17,304 nt of DNA. Origin: Fidelibacterota bacterium UBA7303 (GTDB lineage: Bacteria; Fidelibacterota; Marinisomatia; Marinisomatales; UBA1611). The stretch covers positions 1 through 17,304 of the forward strand of contig DKQR01000006.1 of the NCBI GenBank assembly GCA_002471805.1, read 5' to 3'. Positions within the stretch are counted from its first letter, which is position 1; every line of letters begins with the position of its first letter. Shown here piece after piece: positions 8,099 to 15,507 of the stretch. The notes beneath the pieces were generated by a model that was given only the letters and a program-made list of their open reading frames with translations, ran no database searches and had not been told where the DNA came from. Both the position numbers and the translations under genes were made by a program.

Positions 8099-8554
8099 TC
8101 ATTTTTCAATCAATACACCATCAGCAATAAAACCGAGAACATATTCCGGTTCCGTAATTTTTAATATGTCTTTTTCCGACTCCCCTGCATCTTCAGCATA
8201 ATGCCTTAACATTTCAACCGCTACCGTATCCATGAATGCTGATCCCTTAACGATCGCTTTTTTCCCTTCCACACCCTGCCTGGGTACAAAAAATCCATAG
8301 TCCCTGAAGCGAACCATCAAGGTGTCACCCTCCGGAACTTTCATTTTCAGCCAGCAGCCTTTTTTGGCACAGGTCTGTATAATTTCACCGGTCAGGCTCA
8401 CATTTTCCAACTCCCTGTTACCGACATTTTTCATGACTGCTGAATAAGAATCATTCACTTCATCTGTTATTGCTGCTCCGTAATGACCATAGGGCCGGTC
8501 AGTGCACGAGACCAGGATGAAAAAAAGAATGGAAGGTAGAAATAATTTTTTCAT
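8099..8554 (-). CDS. DUF4920-type lipoprotein
   Basis: A 151-residue protein. I chose ATG 8554 because GGAG (complement of 8561-8564) lies seven bases upstream and because it gives a compact lipoprotein signal, MKKLFLPSILFFILVSC, with Cys17 as the lipidated residue. A longer frame from 8602 would put 16 extra residues before the signal. The mature part contains VSLTGEIIQTCAKKGCWLKM, where Cys62 and Cys67 form the C-x4-C-W motif characteristic of DUF4920 proteins. It then has VRFRDYGFFVPRQGVEGKKAI. The fold is small and OB-like, and the family is often found in marine FCB genomes. Its function is not established; the cysteine pair could bind a metal or form a disulfide. It lies between fmdB-type and lamin-tail genes on the same strand, with gaps of more than 130 bases on each side, so cotranscription is uncertain. 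Confidence 0.85.
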   Translation of the reverse strand: MKKLFLPSILFFILVSCTDRPYGHYGAAITDEVNDSYSAVMKNVGNRELENVSLTGEIIQTCAKKGCWLKMKVPEGDTLMVRFRDYGFFVPRQGVEGKKAIVKGSAFMDTVAVEMLRHYAEDAGESEKDILKITEPEYVLGFIADGVLIEK

Positions 8555-8690
8555 TTTTTGCTCCAGGTTAACAAAGTATATGGCAATTGTTTTAGCGATC
8601 ATTGAAAGTGCGGGGATGGTATTAAAATAATAATTGCAATATTATGCTGTTTTAATCCAGCTTGTATTTCCAGTGTAATATTTAAACTTA

Positions 8691-8706
8691 TTCTGCGACC
8701 GCAGAA
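8691..8706 (-). terminator. Short hairpin after the FmdB gene, weak terminator at best
   Basis: TTCTGC (8691-8696) and GCAGAA (8701-8706) pair across a four-base loop, eleven bases past the stop of the minus-strand FmdB gene. The downstream sequence on that strand is AT-rich but has no real U-run. It may be an inefficient terminator or an RNA-end stabilising hairpin. Confidence 0.3.
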
Positions 8707-8716
8707 TTCAGTTTGC

Positions 8717-8929
8717 TCAGGTAAAGCCTGCTGGTGTGCTGCAGCCCTGCTTTTCGCAGGCAGGTTCAAAACCAGAGTTTGCAGGGATAAAGGGGGCGGA
8801 CAATTGCCGCTTTACCTTTGATTGACTGCATTTCGGGCATTTTATTTGATCATCTGCAACAGTGTTGGAAAAAACCAGTTCTTCAAACACGGTTCCGCAC
8901 TTAGTGCATTTGTAATCATACATAGGCAT
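8717..8929 (-). CDS. FmdB-family zinc ribbon protein
   Basis: A 70-residue protein beginning MPMYDYKC, the standard opening of FmdB-type regulators. A zinc ribbon is formed by Cys8 and Cys11 (CTKC) and Cys31 and Cys34 (CPKC). These flank FEELVFSN, a segment conserved in the family. The start at 8929 is preferred because MP-x-Y is the usual N-terminus, although the ATG at 8923 has better spacing from AAGGG. The tail carries two more cysteines (58 and 63) in a flexible, polar stretch; their role is unknown. The family is described as putative regulatory or nucleic-acid-binding protein, without a firm function. It is divergent from the kinase gene at 9037. Confidence 0.9.
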   Translation of the reverse strand: MPMYDYKCTKCGTVFEELVFSNTVADDQIKCPKCSQSKVKRQLSAPFIPANSGFEPACEKQGCSTPAGFT

Positions 8930-9036
8930 ACCCTTGAACCTAATTAAATGGTATAATTATTAAAAGTCCGAATTGATTGCAATAATTCAATTCACCAATT
9001 CAAGATTCTGCGCCGTATTTTTCACGGGTACATGAT
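8930..9036. promoter_or_regulatory. Divergent intergenic region between fmdB-type gene and kinase operon
   Basis: This AT-rich 107-base spacer must hold the promoters of the minus-strand zinc ribbon gene and of the plus-strand operon. TATAAT at 8952-8957 is the best -10-like word on the plus strand, but it has no good -35 at normal distance (TTGAAC at 8934-8939 is only 12 bases away). On the minus strand, TTGCAA followed after 17 bases by TAATTA is possible. I cannot define the start sites. Confidence 0.35.
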
Positions 9037-9672
9037 ATGAAAAAATCCAATTATCCTTTTATCGGCCTGGCCGGGAATATTGGTGTGGGAAAAACAACTT
9101 TTACCAGCAGGATGGCAGTGCGCCAGAACTGGACACCCTTTTTTGAATCGGTGGCCGATAACCCCTATCTCAGCGATTTTTACGGAGATATGGACCGCTG
9201 GAGTTTCCATCTCCAGGTTTATTTTTTACATAAACGGTTTGATTCTCATTTACAGATGTCCAAAACACAGAGCGGCGTGATCCAGGATCGGACCATCTAT
9301 GAGGACGTGGAAATCTTCGCTCGGAATCTCTATGAAATGCATCATTTATCAGACCGGGACTGGGACAATTACTGCGGATTATTCTCTGCCATGACAGCTT
9401 TCCTAAAAAAACCTGATTTGATCGTTTATCTCAAAGCCAGTACCGATACTCTTTTGACTCGTATCCACTCCCGCGGTCGTGATTACGAACAGTCCATTGA
9501 TCCGCAGTACCTGCACAGCCTGAATATTTCCTATGAACGCTGGATAAAGTCCCTGCCCCGAAAGGAAGTGCTGGTGATCGATACGGACGGGTTTAATATT
9601 CATAAACAGGAGGATAAACTGCAGCATTTCGAATCCATGATTCTCGACAGACTTTTACTTAAATCTTCCTAA
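9037..9672 (+). CDS. Deoxynucleoside kinase
   Basis: A 211-residue protein of the dCK/dGK-type deoxynucleoside kinase family, which transfers phosphate from ATP to the 5' hydroxyl of a deoxynucleoside in salvage. The P-loop GNIGVGKTT is at 13-21. Glu37 in FFESV is the probable catalytic base, and NPYLSDFYGD (42-51) follows, as in the family. The DRS-type motif appears as DRTIYED (84-90), with Thr in place of the more common Ser. PDLIVYLKAS (126-135) forms the core strand and RIHSRGRDYE (142-151) is the arginine-rich LID. The length is typical. Substrate choice among dA, dG, dC and dT cannot be read from the sequence. It is the first gene of the plus-strand run and is followed by the methyltransferase-like gene after 27 bases. 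No Shine-Dalgarno sequence is evident. Confidence 0.92.
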   Translation: MKKSNYPFIGLAGNIGVGKTTFTSRMAVRQNWTPFFESVADNPYLSDFYGDMDRWSFHLQVYFLHKRFDSHLQMSKTQSGVIQDRTIYEDVEIFARNLYEMHHLSDRDWDNYCGLFSAMTAFLKKPDLIVYLKASTDTLLTRIHSRGRDYEQSIDPQYLHSLNISYERWIKSLPRKEVLVIDTDGFNIHKQEDKLQHFESMILDRLLLKSS

Positions 9673-9699
9673 ATTTTACATATCGTACCCTCGTAAATA

Positions 9700-10512
9700 A
9701 TGAATAAATCCCTATTCACTAACCCTTTAGAGACTTCTCCGGGGCTCACCATTGATGACTTGAACAAATATCTTCCAGCCATCCACACCGTGGAAGATAT
9801 GACCATGACAGCAGAACAAATGCAGGAAGGGCTGTTCCTTGTAAAATGCCTGGATGGGCTGAAACAGATACCAGATCAATCCATTGACCTTATAATCGCA
9901 GACCCCCCGGAAGATCCCTGGAATTCCCTTGAAACACAGAACAGCCGAATGACCCTCCAGGATTATTACCAGTGGAATACCAAATGGCTTACTGAAGCGC
10001 AACGGACCCTGAAAAACACCGGCGGTATCTATCTGTTGACCAACTGGCACTATTCCAGCATGTATCATGGCTTATTGAGTAATCATTTCAAAATTCGATC
10101 CCGGATCACCTGGCGGGACCGCCTGGCCAGGGAAAAGCCCCGAGTTCCTACCTGGACCAATGAAGCTGCGGATATCTGGTTTGCAACCAAGTCTGATGAT
10201 TTTTTGTTCAATCAAAAAGCAGTAAGCGTTGAAGCTGACCGTCAGGAATTGCTACACAATCCTGTGGGTTCCAACCTGTGGATGGATATACCGGGCTCAC
10301 TGGATGAAAATGGGGGAAAACCCCAGGAACTTTTTATGCGGATACTGCAGACCAGCAGTTTCAAACTGAACTGGGTGCTTGATCCTTTCATGCGCACCGG
10401 GGACGTAGGGCTGGCAGCCAAACAATGCGGCAGGAGATTCATCGGTTTTGAAGCTGACAAGGATAGCCTGCTTTTGGCCATGAAACGCATTGATCAAAAA
10501 GATAAATCATGA
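9700..10512 (+). CDS. DNA methyltransferase-like protein with altered catalytic and AdoMet motifs
   Basis: A 270-residue protein with the layout of a beta-class N4/N6 DNA amino-methyltransferase. A motif IV region (SIDLIIADPPEDPW, 61-74) comes first. A KP-containing segment follows (GGKPQELFMRIL, 205-216), then motif I at the C-terminal end (LDPFMRTGDVGLAA, 227-240) and the acidic motif II (FIGFEAD, 247-253). Two changes stand out. The catalytic tetrapeptide normally ends in an aromatic residue (DPPY/W) but here reads DPPE (68-71). The AdoMet loop, normally FxGxGT, reads FMRTGDV. No target-recognition extension or partner endonuclease is visible. It may be an orphan methyltransferase with changed substrate, or a non-catalytic DNA- or AdoMet-binding relative. 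The stop overlaps the yqeY start by four bases (ATGA), indicating translational coupling in a housekeeping operon. Confidence 0.8.
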   Translation: MNKSLFTNPLETSPGLTIDDLNKYLPAIHTVEDMTMTAEQMQEGLFLVKCLDGLKQIPDQSIDLIIADPPEDPWNSLETQNSRMTLQDYYQWNTKWLTEAQRTLKNTGGIYLLTNWHYSSMYHGLLSNHFKIRSRITWRDRLAREKPRVPTWTNEAADIWFATKSDDFLFNQKAVSVEADRQELLHNPVGSNLWMDIPGSLDENGGKPQELFMRILQTSSFKLNWVLDPFMRTGDVGLAAKQCGRRFIGFEADKDSLLLAMKRIDQKDKS

Positions 10513-10952
10513 ATTTTATTGAAACTATCAAAACAGATATGTACAGCGCCATGAAAAGTGGTGAAAAAGGCAGGGCCGGTACCTTAAGGACCCTACTGGC
10601 TAAATTAAAAGACAGACAGATCGAGAAAGGCGAAGCCATCACTGAACAGGAAGGATTATCCGTTGTCAAGATGCTGGTGAAACAGAGAAAAGAATCTATG
10701 GAATTGTATCAGCAGGCGAGCCGTTTTGATCTGGCCGAAACGGAAAGTGCGGAACTGCAGGTATTGGAAACCTACCTGCCAAAGATGATGGACGGAGATG
10801 AAATTCGGCATTTGGTTGAAGCGGTCATTGCTGAGACCGGAGCCAACGGAATAGGCGATATCGGTGTAGTGATGCCTCGGGTCATGCAGCGCGGCAATGG
10901 AAGGGTCGACGGCAAAATGGCCAACAGTATCTTAAGGGAATTGCTGGCCTAA
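10509..10952 (+). CDS. yqeY: GatB/YqeY domain protein
   Basis: A 147-residue stand-alone YqeY protein. It opens with the helix MNFIETIKTDMYSAMKSGEKGRAGTLR in the expected place, continues with LLAKLKDRQIEKGEAITEQE and VKMLVKQRKESMELYQQASRFDL, and ends in the small C-terminal helical domain (YLPKMMDGDEIRHLVEAVI and VMQRGNGRVDGKMANSILRELL). The C-terminal domain resembles the tRNA-binding tail of GatB, and the family is assumed to bind tRNA, although its role is not settled. yqeY near dnaG is a recurring arrangement in bacteria, which supports the assignment. It starts within the preceding stop (ATGA) and its own stop directly abuts the cvpA start. Confidence 0.93.
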   Translation: MNFIETIKTDMYSAMKSGEKGRAGTLRTLLAKLKDRQIEKGEAITEQEGLSVVKMLVKQRKESMELYQQASRFDLAETESAELQVLETYLPKMMDGDEIRHLVEAVIAETGANGIGDIGVVMPRVMQRGNGRVDGKMANSILRELLA

Positions 10953-11480
10953 ATGTCATGGTTCCTTGACGGATTAGCAGTCTTTTTCCTGATTGTATTG
11001 GGCGTAAGCGGTTTTGCACGGGGTCTGATCGAAGAACTGGGCCGCCTGGTCGGGCTGATTGCAGCACTGATCGCATCCGTTTCTTCCAGTTCGGAGCTTT
11101 CGCAAAAACTGGTAAAACTGGCGGCTATGGATGGCTGGGTGGCTTTATGCCTTTCATTTGCGGGGATCTTTGCTGTGGTCCTGATCGCGACCAGGATTCT
11201 GACAAGATTTATCCATATCGCCTATCTTTCCAAAAGCAACCAGTGGGTCAACCGATCCCTGGGGTTTGTATTTGGGTCTATAAAGGGGTTTTTCATTATT
11301 ATGGCTTTCACCTGGATCCTGGCTATCGTACCCCTTCAGAAATGGTCTCACGTCATTGCCTCTAATTCCCGGATCGCCCAGACCGGAACAGCTTTCAGGA
11401 TTGCTCTGGTTTCTTTTTTTAACTGGGAAGACCCGGTAGCATTGGGAGAATCTTACATCATGGAGTTGACCCAGCCCTGA
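10953..11480 (+). CDS. cvpA: CvpA family membrane protein
   Basis: A 175-residue integral membrane protein with four predicted helices at about 5-22, 31-45, 62-84 and 104-127. The N-terminus (WFLDGLAVFFLIVLGVSGFARGLIEEL) has the FxGxxRGxxEE-like turn typical of CvpA, where helix 1 is followed by GFARGLIEELGRLVG. The family was named for colicin V production and is linked to envelope homeostasis and cell-surface traits; its molecular function is not known. The ATG follows the yqeY stop with no gap. The stop TGA overlaps the dnaG ATG by one base, as TGATG. It is the only integral membrane gene among the replication genes here and precedes envelope genes in the same run. Confidence 0.9.
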   Translation: MSWFLDGLAVFFLIVLGVSGFARGLIEELGRLVGLIAALIASVSSSSELSQKLVKLAAMDGWVALCLSFAGIFAVVLIATRILTRFIHIAYLSKSNQWVNRSLGFVFGSIKGFFIIMAFTWILAIVPLQKWSHVIASNSRIAQTGTAFRIALVSFFNWEDPVALGESYIMELTQP

Positions 11481-13231
11481 TGACTCGAATACCGCAGGAT
11501 ATTATCGACCGGGTCCTGGATACAGCGGATATCGTTGAGGTGGTTGCCCGGGATGTGGATTTAAAGCAGCGCGGGACAAATTATTTCGGCCTTTGCCCCT
11601 TCCACAGTGAAAAGACCGCCTCTTTCAGTGTCGCACCAGCCAAACAGATCTATCATTGCTTCGGCTGCGGCAACGGCGGCAATGTTTTTTCCTTTCTGAT
11701 GGAGTACCAGAAAATCACTTTCCCGGAAGCAGTTAAGCTCCTGGCGGACCGTTATAATATCCCCATTCAATTCGAAGAAGGCAGCGGCAGCTCTGAATTA
11801 TTTTCAGGATTGTATGATCTCCACGAAAAAGCCACCCAATTATATCAGCATAACCTGTTTCAGGATACCGGCAGGAAAGCACTGGATTATTTTAGGGAGC
11901 GGGGACTTACTGAAGACACTATCAAACAATTCAAACTGGGATTTGCTACCGACAGCTGGGATCAGCTGGTCCAATTGATATCCGGGATCGGGGTTTCACA
12001 GGGCCAGGTCGCAAAATCAGGTTTATTCATACAATCCGAAAAAGGAACCTTCGACCGTTTTCGGTCACGGATCATGTTTCCCGTATTTCATCCCTCCGGA
12101 AAAGTGATCGCCTTTGGAGGCCGGATCTTCGGTGCGGAGGATCCCGCCAAATACCTCAATTCACCGGAGACGCCGCTGTACAAAAAAAGTGATGTATTCT
12201 ATGGTCTCCAGGCTTCCCGGGATTCCATTCGCCAAGCAGGTCATGCTGTGTTGGTGGAAGGATACATGGACTTTCTGCAGTTATACCAGGCCGGAATCCA
12301 TTCAGTTCTGGCCACATCCGGAACAGCATTTACCTCCCGGCATGCCCGGGCTCTCAACCGCATTACCAGGAAGGTGATTTTATTATTTGACGGTGATGAG
12401 GCCGGCGGGAGTGCTGCAATCCGGGGAGGGTGGGTGTTGCTCAAAAACGGACTGGAACCAGTGATTGTAAGGCCGCCGAAAAATAAAGACCCCGATGACT
12501 GGATCCGGGAATCAGGTGTTTCAGAAGTAAAAAAGGCTATTGAAGCCCCTGTTTCCTTTATTGATTTTCACCTGGATTTTTTCCAGGGACCGGCCCTGGA
12601 AGGGGCGGAACGCAAACAATATATCCTGGACATTCTCAGGGAAATTCGCGGGATCCAGGATGGGATCGTTCACAATGACCTTATCCGAATCCTGGCCCAG
12701 AGGCTGAAAGTAGATGAAAGCGACCTGATCCGTACCATGAAGACCCAGCGTGCAGTTCGCTCCTACCCGGATGAAGCACCGGATCCCGATAAACACCAGC
12801 CCATATTTTTCACAACCCGGGAGGAAAAGGCTCAAATCGAATTACTGCGCCTGTTGGCCCACGAGGATATTACTATCAGAAAGTATGTTACCAAGGCTGT
12901 TTCGGATATTAATTTTACCCATCCGCTGCTAAAACAGCTTTCAGGGCATTTAATAAACGCCAAATTGAAGGTGGACACTGCAGCGATTATCGAGTATTTT
13001 TCGGATAAGTCTGAGCGGGATTCAATATCAAAAATATTATTTGAAGTGAATCAGGACATACCGCCTGAACAGATTGTAACGGATTGTCTAAGAATCTTAA
13101 AATCAAAGCCATTAAAAGAAAGAATTCAAACACTTCGTGCGGAAATCAGGGAAAAAGAAACTAAGGGACAGGATCCCGAAGTGGAATTAAATGAAGTGAT
13201 AAAACTTCAACAGGAATTAAATGAACTGTAA
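11480..13231 (+). CDS. dnaG: DNA primase DnaG
   Basis: A 583-residue primase of normal length, which makes the RNA primers for replication. The N-terminal zinc-binding domain has Cys39 and His42 (CPFH) and Cys60 and Cys63 (CFGC). The RNA polymerase basic motif RFRSRIMFP is at 193-201, followed by VIAFGGR and KYLNSPET. The TOPRIM domain has Glu260 in VEGYMD and DGDEAG with Asp304 and Asp306, with the further acidic cluster DPDD at 337-340. The C-terminal region after about 430 is helical and matches the position of the DnaB-interacting domain. The start ATG at 11480 overlaps the cvpA stop by one base. The 3' end overlaps the next gene by 11 bases, unlike the familiar rpsU-dnaG-rpoD order: no rpoD follows here. 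Confidence 0.97.
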   Translation: MTRIPQDIIDRVLDTADIVEVVARDVDLKQRGTNYFGLCPFHSEKTASFSVAPAKQIYHCFGCGNGGNVFSFLMEYQKITFPEAVKLLADRYNIPIQFEEGSGSSELFSGLYDLHEKATQLYQHNLFQDTGRKALDYFRERGLTEDTIKQFKLGFATDSWDQLVQLISGIGVSQGQVAKSGLFIQSEKGTFDRFRSRIMFPVFHPSGKVIAFGGRIFGAEDPAKYLNSPETPLYKKSDVFYGLQASRDSIRQAGHAVLVEGYMDFLQLYQAGIHSVLATSGTAFTSRHARALNRITRKVILLFDGDEAGGSAAIRGGWVLLKNGLEPVIVRPPKNKDPDDWIRESGVSEVKKAIEAPVSFIDFHLDFFQGPALEGAERKQYILDILREIRGIQDGIVHNDLIRILAQRLKVDESDLIRTMKTQRAVRSYPDEAPDPDKHQPIFFTTREEKAQIELLRLLAHEDITIRKYVTKAVSDINFTHPLLKQLSGHLINAKLKVDTAAIIEYFSDKSERDSISKILFEVNQDIPPEQIVTDCLRILKSKPLKERIQTLRAEIREKETKGQDPEVELNEVIKLQQELNEL

Positions 13232-14615
13232 ACGTTACAGATACAGCCTGGTGCTGCTTGCTGCACTGTTTATCGCTGATTCAGTCCAAGCCAATGAAGT
13301 ACAGTTAATTACCTCCCATAAAAAAAACAATGGGACCCTCCTTCGAATTGTAACCAGCAACCGCATCAAAGACCTGGATAACCTGGCCGGGTGGATCGGA
13401 AATGAGAACTGGTTCTATGTGACCCTTAATAATACCCGGCTGAGTGATAAACTGGGTGAACTCATTGAATACAGCAGCCCGGTCATAAGCCTGGAAGTAT
13501 CGGAGAATCGCGAATCCGTGCAGCTGGGGTTCCTATTTGAGCGGCCCCTTGAGGATTTTGAGATTTTTCACTCAGAGGCCACAAGGGTTATATTGGTGCA
13601 GGTCTGGGAATCCGTTGGCGACAGCATTCGCTCGGAGGTCCAACTCTCCGAAAACCAGAATGAAAACATGGTATTTTCCCTGCCCAAGAAGGAGGCCAAG
13701 GGATCGCCATTTTATGATTCTTTCATATACGCCCGTGACAAGTATGGACCAGAAAAGTACTTCGTATGGTATGATAAGTGGTTCAGTACCGAGGATGTTG
13801 TAGGAGACGACCTGGAGGCCGATCCGCAGCCTGTGAAAGTGAAAAAGATTCAAAAATCGTTCATTGGACCCTCGCTGGCAGAAAAAAAGGAAAAAGAACC
13901 AGATCAGGCAGCAGAGAAAACACTGCGCCTCAAAATTACTAATATCCTTGAAAGAGGCATGCTGCATCACGGCATCAACAGGCCCAGGGATGTAAAGAAA
14001 CTGCAGCAGGCCCTGACCCTTTTGGGGTATGACCTGGGAACAGAAGGTCCTGACGGTGACGGTATCGACGGCGGTTTTGGGGATATGACCGAAGATGCTG
14101 TCATTCAATTTCAAACGGATATGGGTTATTCACAGGAAAATATTGACGGCATTGTGGGGTTGTACACTCTCAATGGGCTGATCAGCGAATTAAAGCGTGT
14201 TGGAGTTGAGATCCCGGAGGAAAAATCCTACACGGTGGCGCCCACCAAGCCTCGAACCAGGAAACAAAAGGATTATAAAATAACCAAGCTTCCCCGGGAC
14301 AAGCAATCAGCTGCACAGCCAAAATTGACTCTCCATCTTCCTGAGCGTGAAACTGGCAGATCCTATGTCAAAATCAACAGCAACCTAGATGGCGCAGATG
14401 TTTTTATGGATGGCACCTACCTTGGTAAAACACCTATCCCCAAAAAACTGTCCGTGAGGCCGGGCTGGCACCGAATTCGGATGGTGAATCCTTTCGGCCC
14501 TCCTCCCCAGTTTGTAATTGCCATTCCAGACTATCAGGATATATTTGTCAGCGCAGGCCGGACACAGACCATCCGTTTTAAACTGTTTTCAGCAGCTCCT
14601 GATTCAACCATATAG
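13221..14615 (+). CDS. Secreted envelope protein: AMIN-like, peptidoglycan-binding and PEGA domains
   Basis: A 464-residue protein with a signal peptide ending SVQA at residue 24. Residues 26-130 form a beta-rich AMIN-like region, with LAGWIGNENWFYVTLNNTRL and VQLGFLFERPLEDFEIF. A charged linker follows (about 200-235). Residues 238-325 form a peptidoglycan_binding_1 domain: DVKKLQQALTLLGYDLG, an acidic turn PDGDGIDGGFGD (277-288), AVIQFQTDMG, then IVGLYTLNGL. The acidic turn is richer in Asp and Gly than usual and could bind calcium. Residues 380-455 form a PEGA domain (VKINSNLDGADVFMDGTYLGKTP and PGWHRIRM). It probably anchors a periplasmic complex to peptidoglycan. The start overlaps dnaG by 11 bases and has AGGA five bases upstream, so expression is likely coupled to primase. 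The next gene is a paralogue lacking the peptidoglycan domain. Confidence 0.85.
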   Translation: MNCKRYRYSLVLLAALFIADSVQANEVQLITSHKKNNGTLLRIVTSNRIKDLDNLAGWIGNENWFYVTLNNTRLSDKLGELIEYSSPVISLEVSENRESVQLGFLFERPLEDFEIFHSEATRVILVQVWESVGDSIRSEVQLSENQNENMVFSLPKKEAKGSPFYDSFIYARDKYGPEKYFVWYDKWFSTEDVVGDDLEADPQPVKVKKIQKSFIGPSLAEKKEKEPDQAAEKTLRLKITNILERGMLHHGINRPRDVKKLQQALTLLGYDLGTEGPDGDGIDGGFGDMTEDAVIQFQTDMGYSQENIDGIVGLYTLNGLISELKRVGVEIPEEKSYTVAPTKPRTRKQKDYKITKLPRDKQSAAQPKLTLHLPERETGRSYVKINSNLDGADVFMDGTYLGKTPIPKKLSVRPGWHRIRMVNPFGPPPQFVIAIPDYQDIFVSAGRTQTIRFKLFSAAPDSTI

Positions 14616-14616
14616 C

Positions 14617-15507
14617 ATGTTAACCATCTCTCCGGCTAAGCCCATACTTGGGATTCTAGTTGGACTCTTTATATTATCCTGCATCCAGGCGCAGGAGAAG
14701 GCGCCCGTTTCCATCGCAGAACTGAGAATAAAAGAAAAAGATAAAGGTCTCAATTTAGAATTCATTTTTTCCCATACCATTGGCAGCAATGATATTTCAG
14801 GATGGATAGACCGTGAAAAATGGCTGATCCTTAACCTGTATAACATTCAGCCACCGGCAACGGATTTTTTTGCGGATTATGTTTCATACCCGATCCAGGA
14901 AATCCAGCATTCCATGTCTGTGGACGCGGTCCAGATTTCAATCCACCTTTCCCGCCCATTAAGATCCTTTGACGTGATTCGTCACCTGAACAGCAACGAA
15001 GTCCTGATCAATGTTTTGTATGACGAAGGGAACTATGACGGGGAAACTTCAGATGTAAAGCAATCCTTTATCTTTCCAGACCCCAAAGACAGCCAGAAAA
15101 AGCAGCATCCACTGTCCTGGAAGGATCAACGGGTTCGTTCTTCCATCCGTATTCTCTGTGACACCCCGGGACTGCCAATTTATGTGGATGATAAAATGGT
15201 GGGCCATTCACCCCTGGACTTTGGCGTGGATGTATTGCCTGGCTGGCATAAGGTCGGTTATTTCCCGGAAGATCCCACCAAAATGACCAAGATCCGCACC
15301 CCCAATGAAAAACTGGTTAACGATATAATGCGCATGGGTTTGATGGACGTTTTTGTGGATGAAGGGGATGAGGCCACGGTAGTACTCAATTACCAGTCTT
15401 TAGAGGGAGAGGTCTTCGACTATAATGAAAAGGTCCGCACCGGATCTTTTATTGGATTTGGAATATTTTTCCTGGTTATCCTGCTCTTAAGCTGGGGGAT
15501 GGCATAA
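14617..15507 (+). CDS. AMIN-like/PEGA envelope protein with C-terminal membrane helix, paralogue of preceding gene
   Basis: A 296-residue protein from ATG 14617, one base after the preceding stop. The frame is open back to 14518, but that start lies inside the previous gene and has no signal peptide. Residues 5-26 form a signal. ILSC (Cys22) could be a lipobox, or cleavage may follow IQA. Residues 30-136 align with the AMIN-like part of the preceding protein: ISGWIDREKWLILNLYNIQ matches LAGWIGNENWFYVTLNNTR, and RPLRSFDVI matches RPLEDFEIF. Residues 175-260 form a PEGA-like domain (LPIYVDDKMVGHSPL, LPGWHKVGYF). Residues 276-295 (GSFIGFGIFFLVILLLSWGM) form a single transmembrane helix at the very C-terminus. 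A protein anchored at the C-terminus and possibly lipidated at the N-terminus would be unusual, so signal peptidase I cleavage is the simpler reading. The pair probably arose by tandem duplication. Confidence 0.82.
   Translation: MLTISPAKPILGILVGLFILSCIQAQEKAPVSIAELRIKEKDKGLNLEFIFSHTIGSNDISGWIDREKWLILNLYNIQPPATDFFADYVSYPIQEIQHSMSVDAVQISIHLSRPLRSFDVIRHLNSNEVLINVLYDEGNYDGETSDVKQSFIFPDPKDSQKKQHPLSWKDQRVRSSIRILCDTPGLPIYVDDKMVGHSPLDFGVDVLPGWHKVGYFPEDPTKMTKIRTPNEKLVNDIMRMGLMDVFVDEGDEATVVLNYQSLEGEVFDYNEKVRTGSFIGFGIFFLVILLLSWGMA

Noticed and set aside
8555..8602. Longer start for the DUF4920 protein
   Set aside because: It adds 16 residues before a standard lipoprotein signal. ATG 8554 has GGAG at good spacing.
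9727..10068. 113-codon minus-strand frame opposite the methyltransferase-like gene
   Set aside because: It is antisense to a frame with methyltransferase motifs, with no domain of its own.
13572..14114. 180-codon minus-strand frame opposite the AMIN/peptidoglycan-binding gene
   Set aside because: It is antisense to a gene with recognisable domains; its cysteine- and phenylalanine-rich translation looks like a shadow frame.
14518..14616. Longer start for the second AMIN/PEGA gene inside the preceding gene
   Set aside because: The extra 33 residues are out-of-frame translation of the upstream PEGA domain, and the signal peptide starts at 14617.
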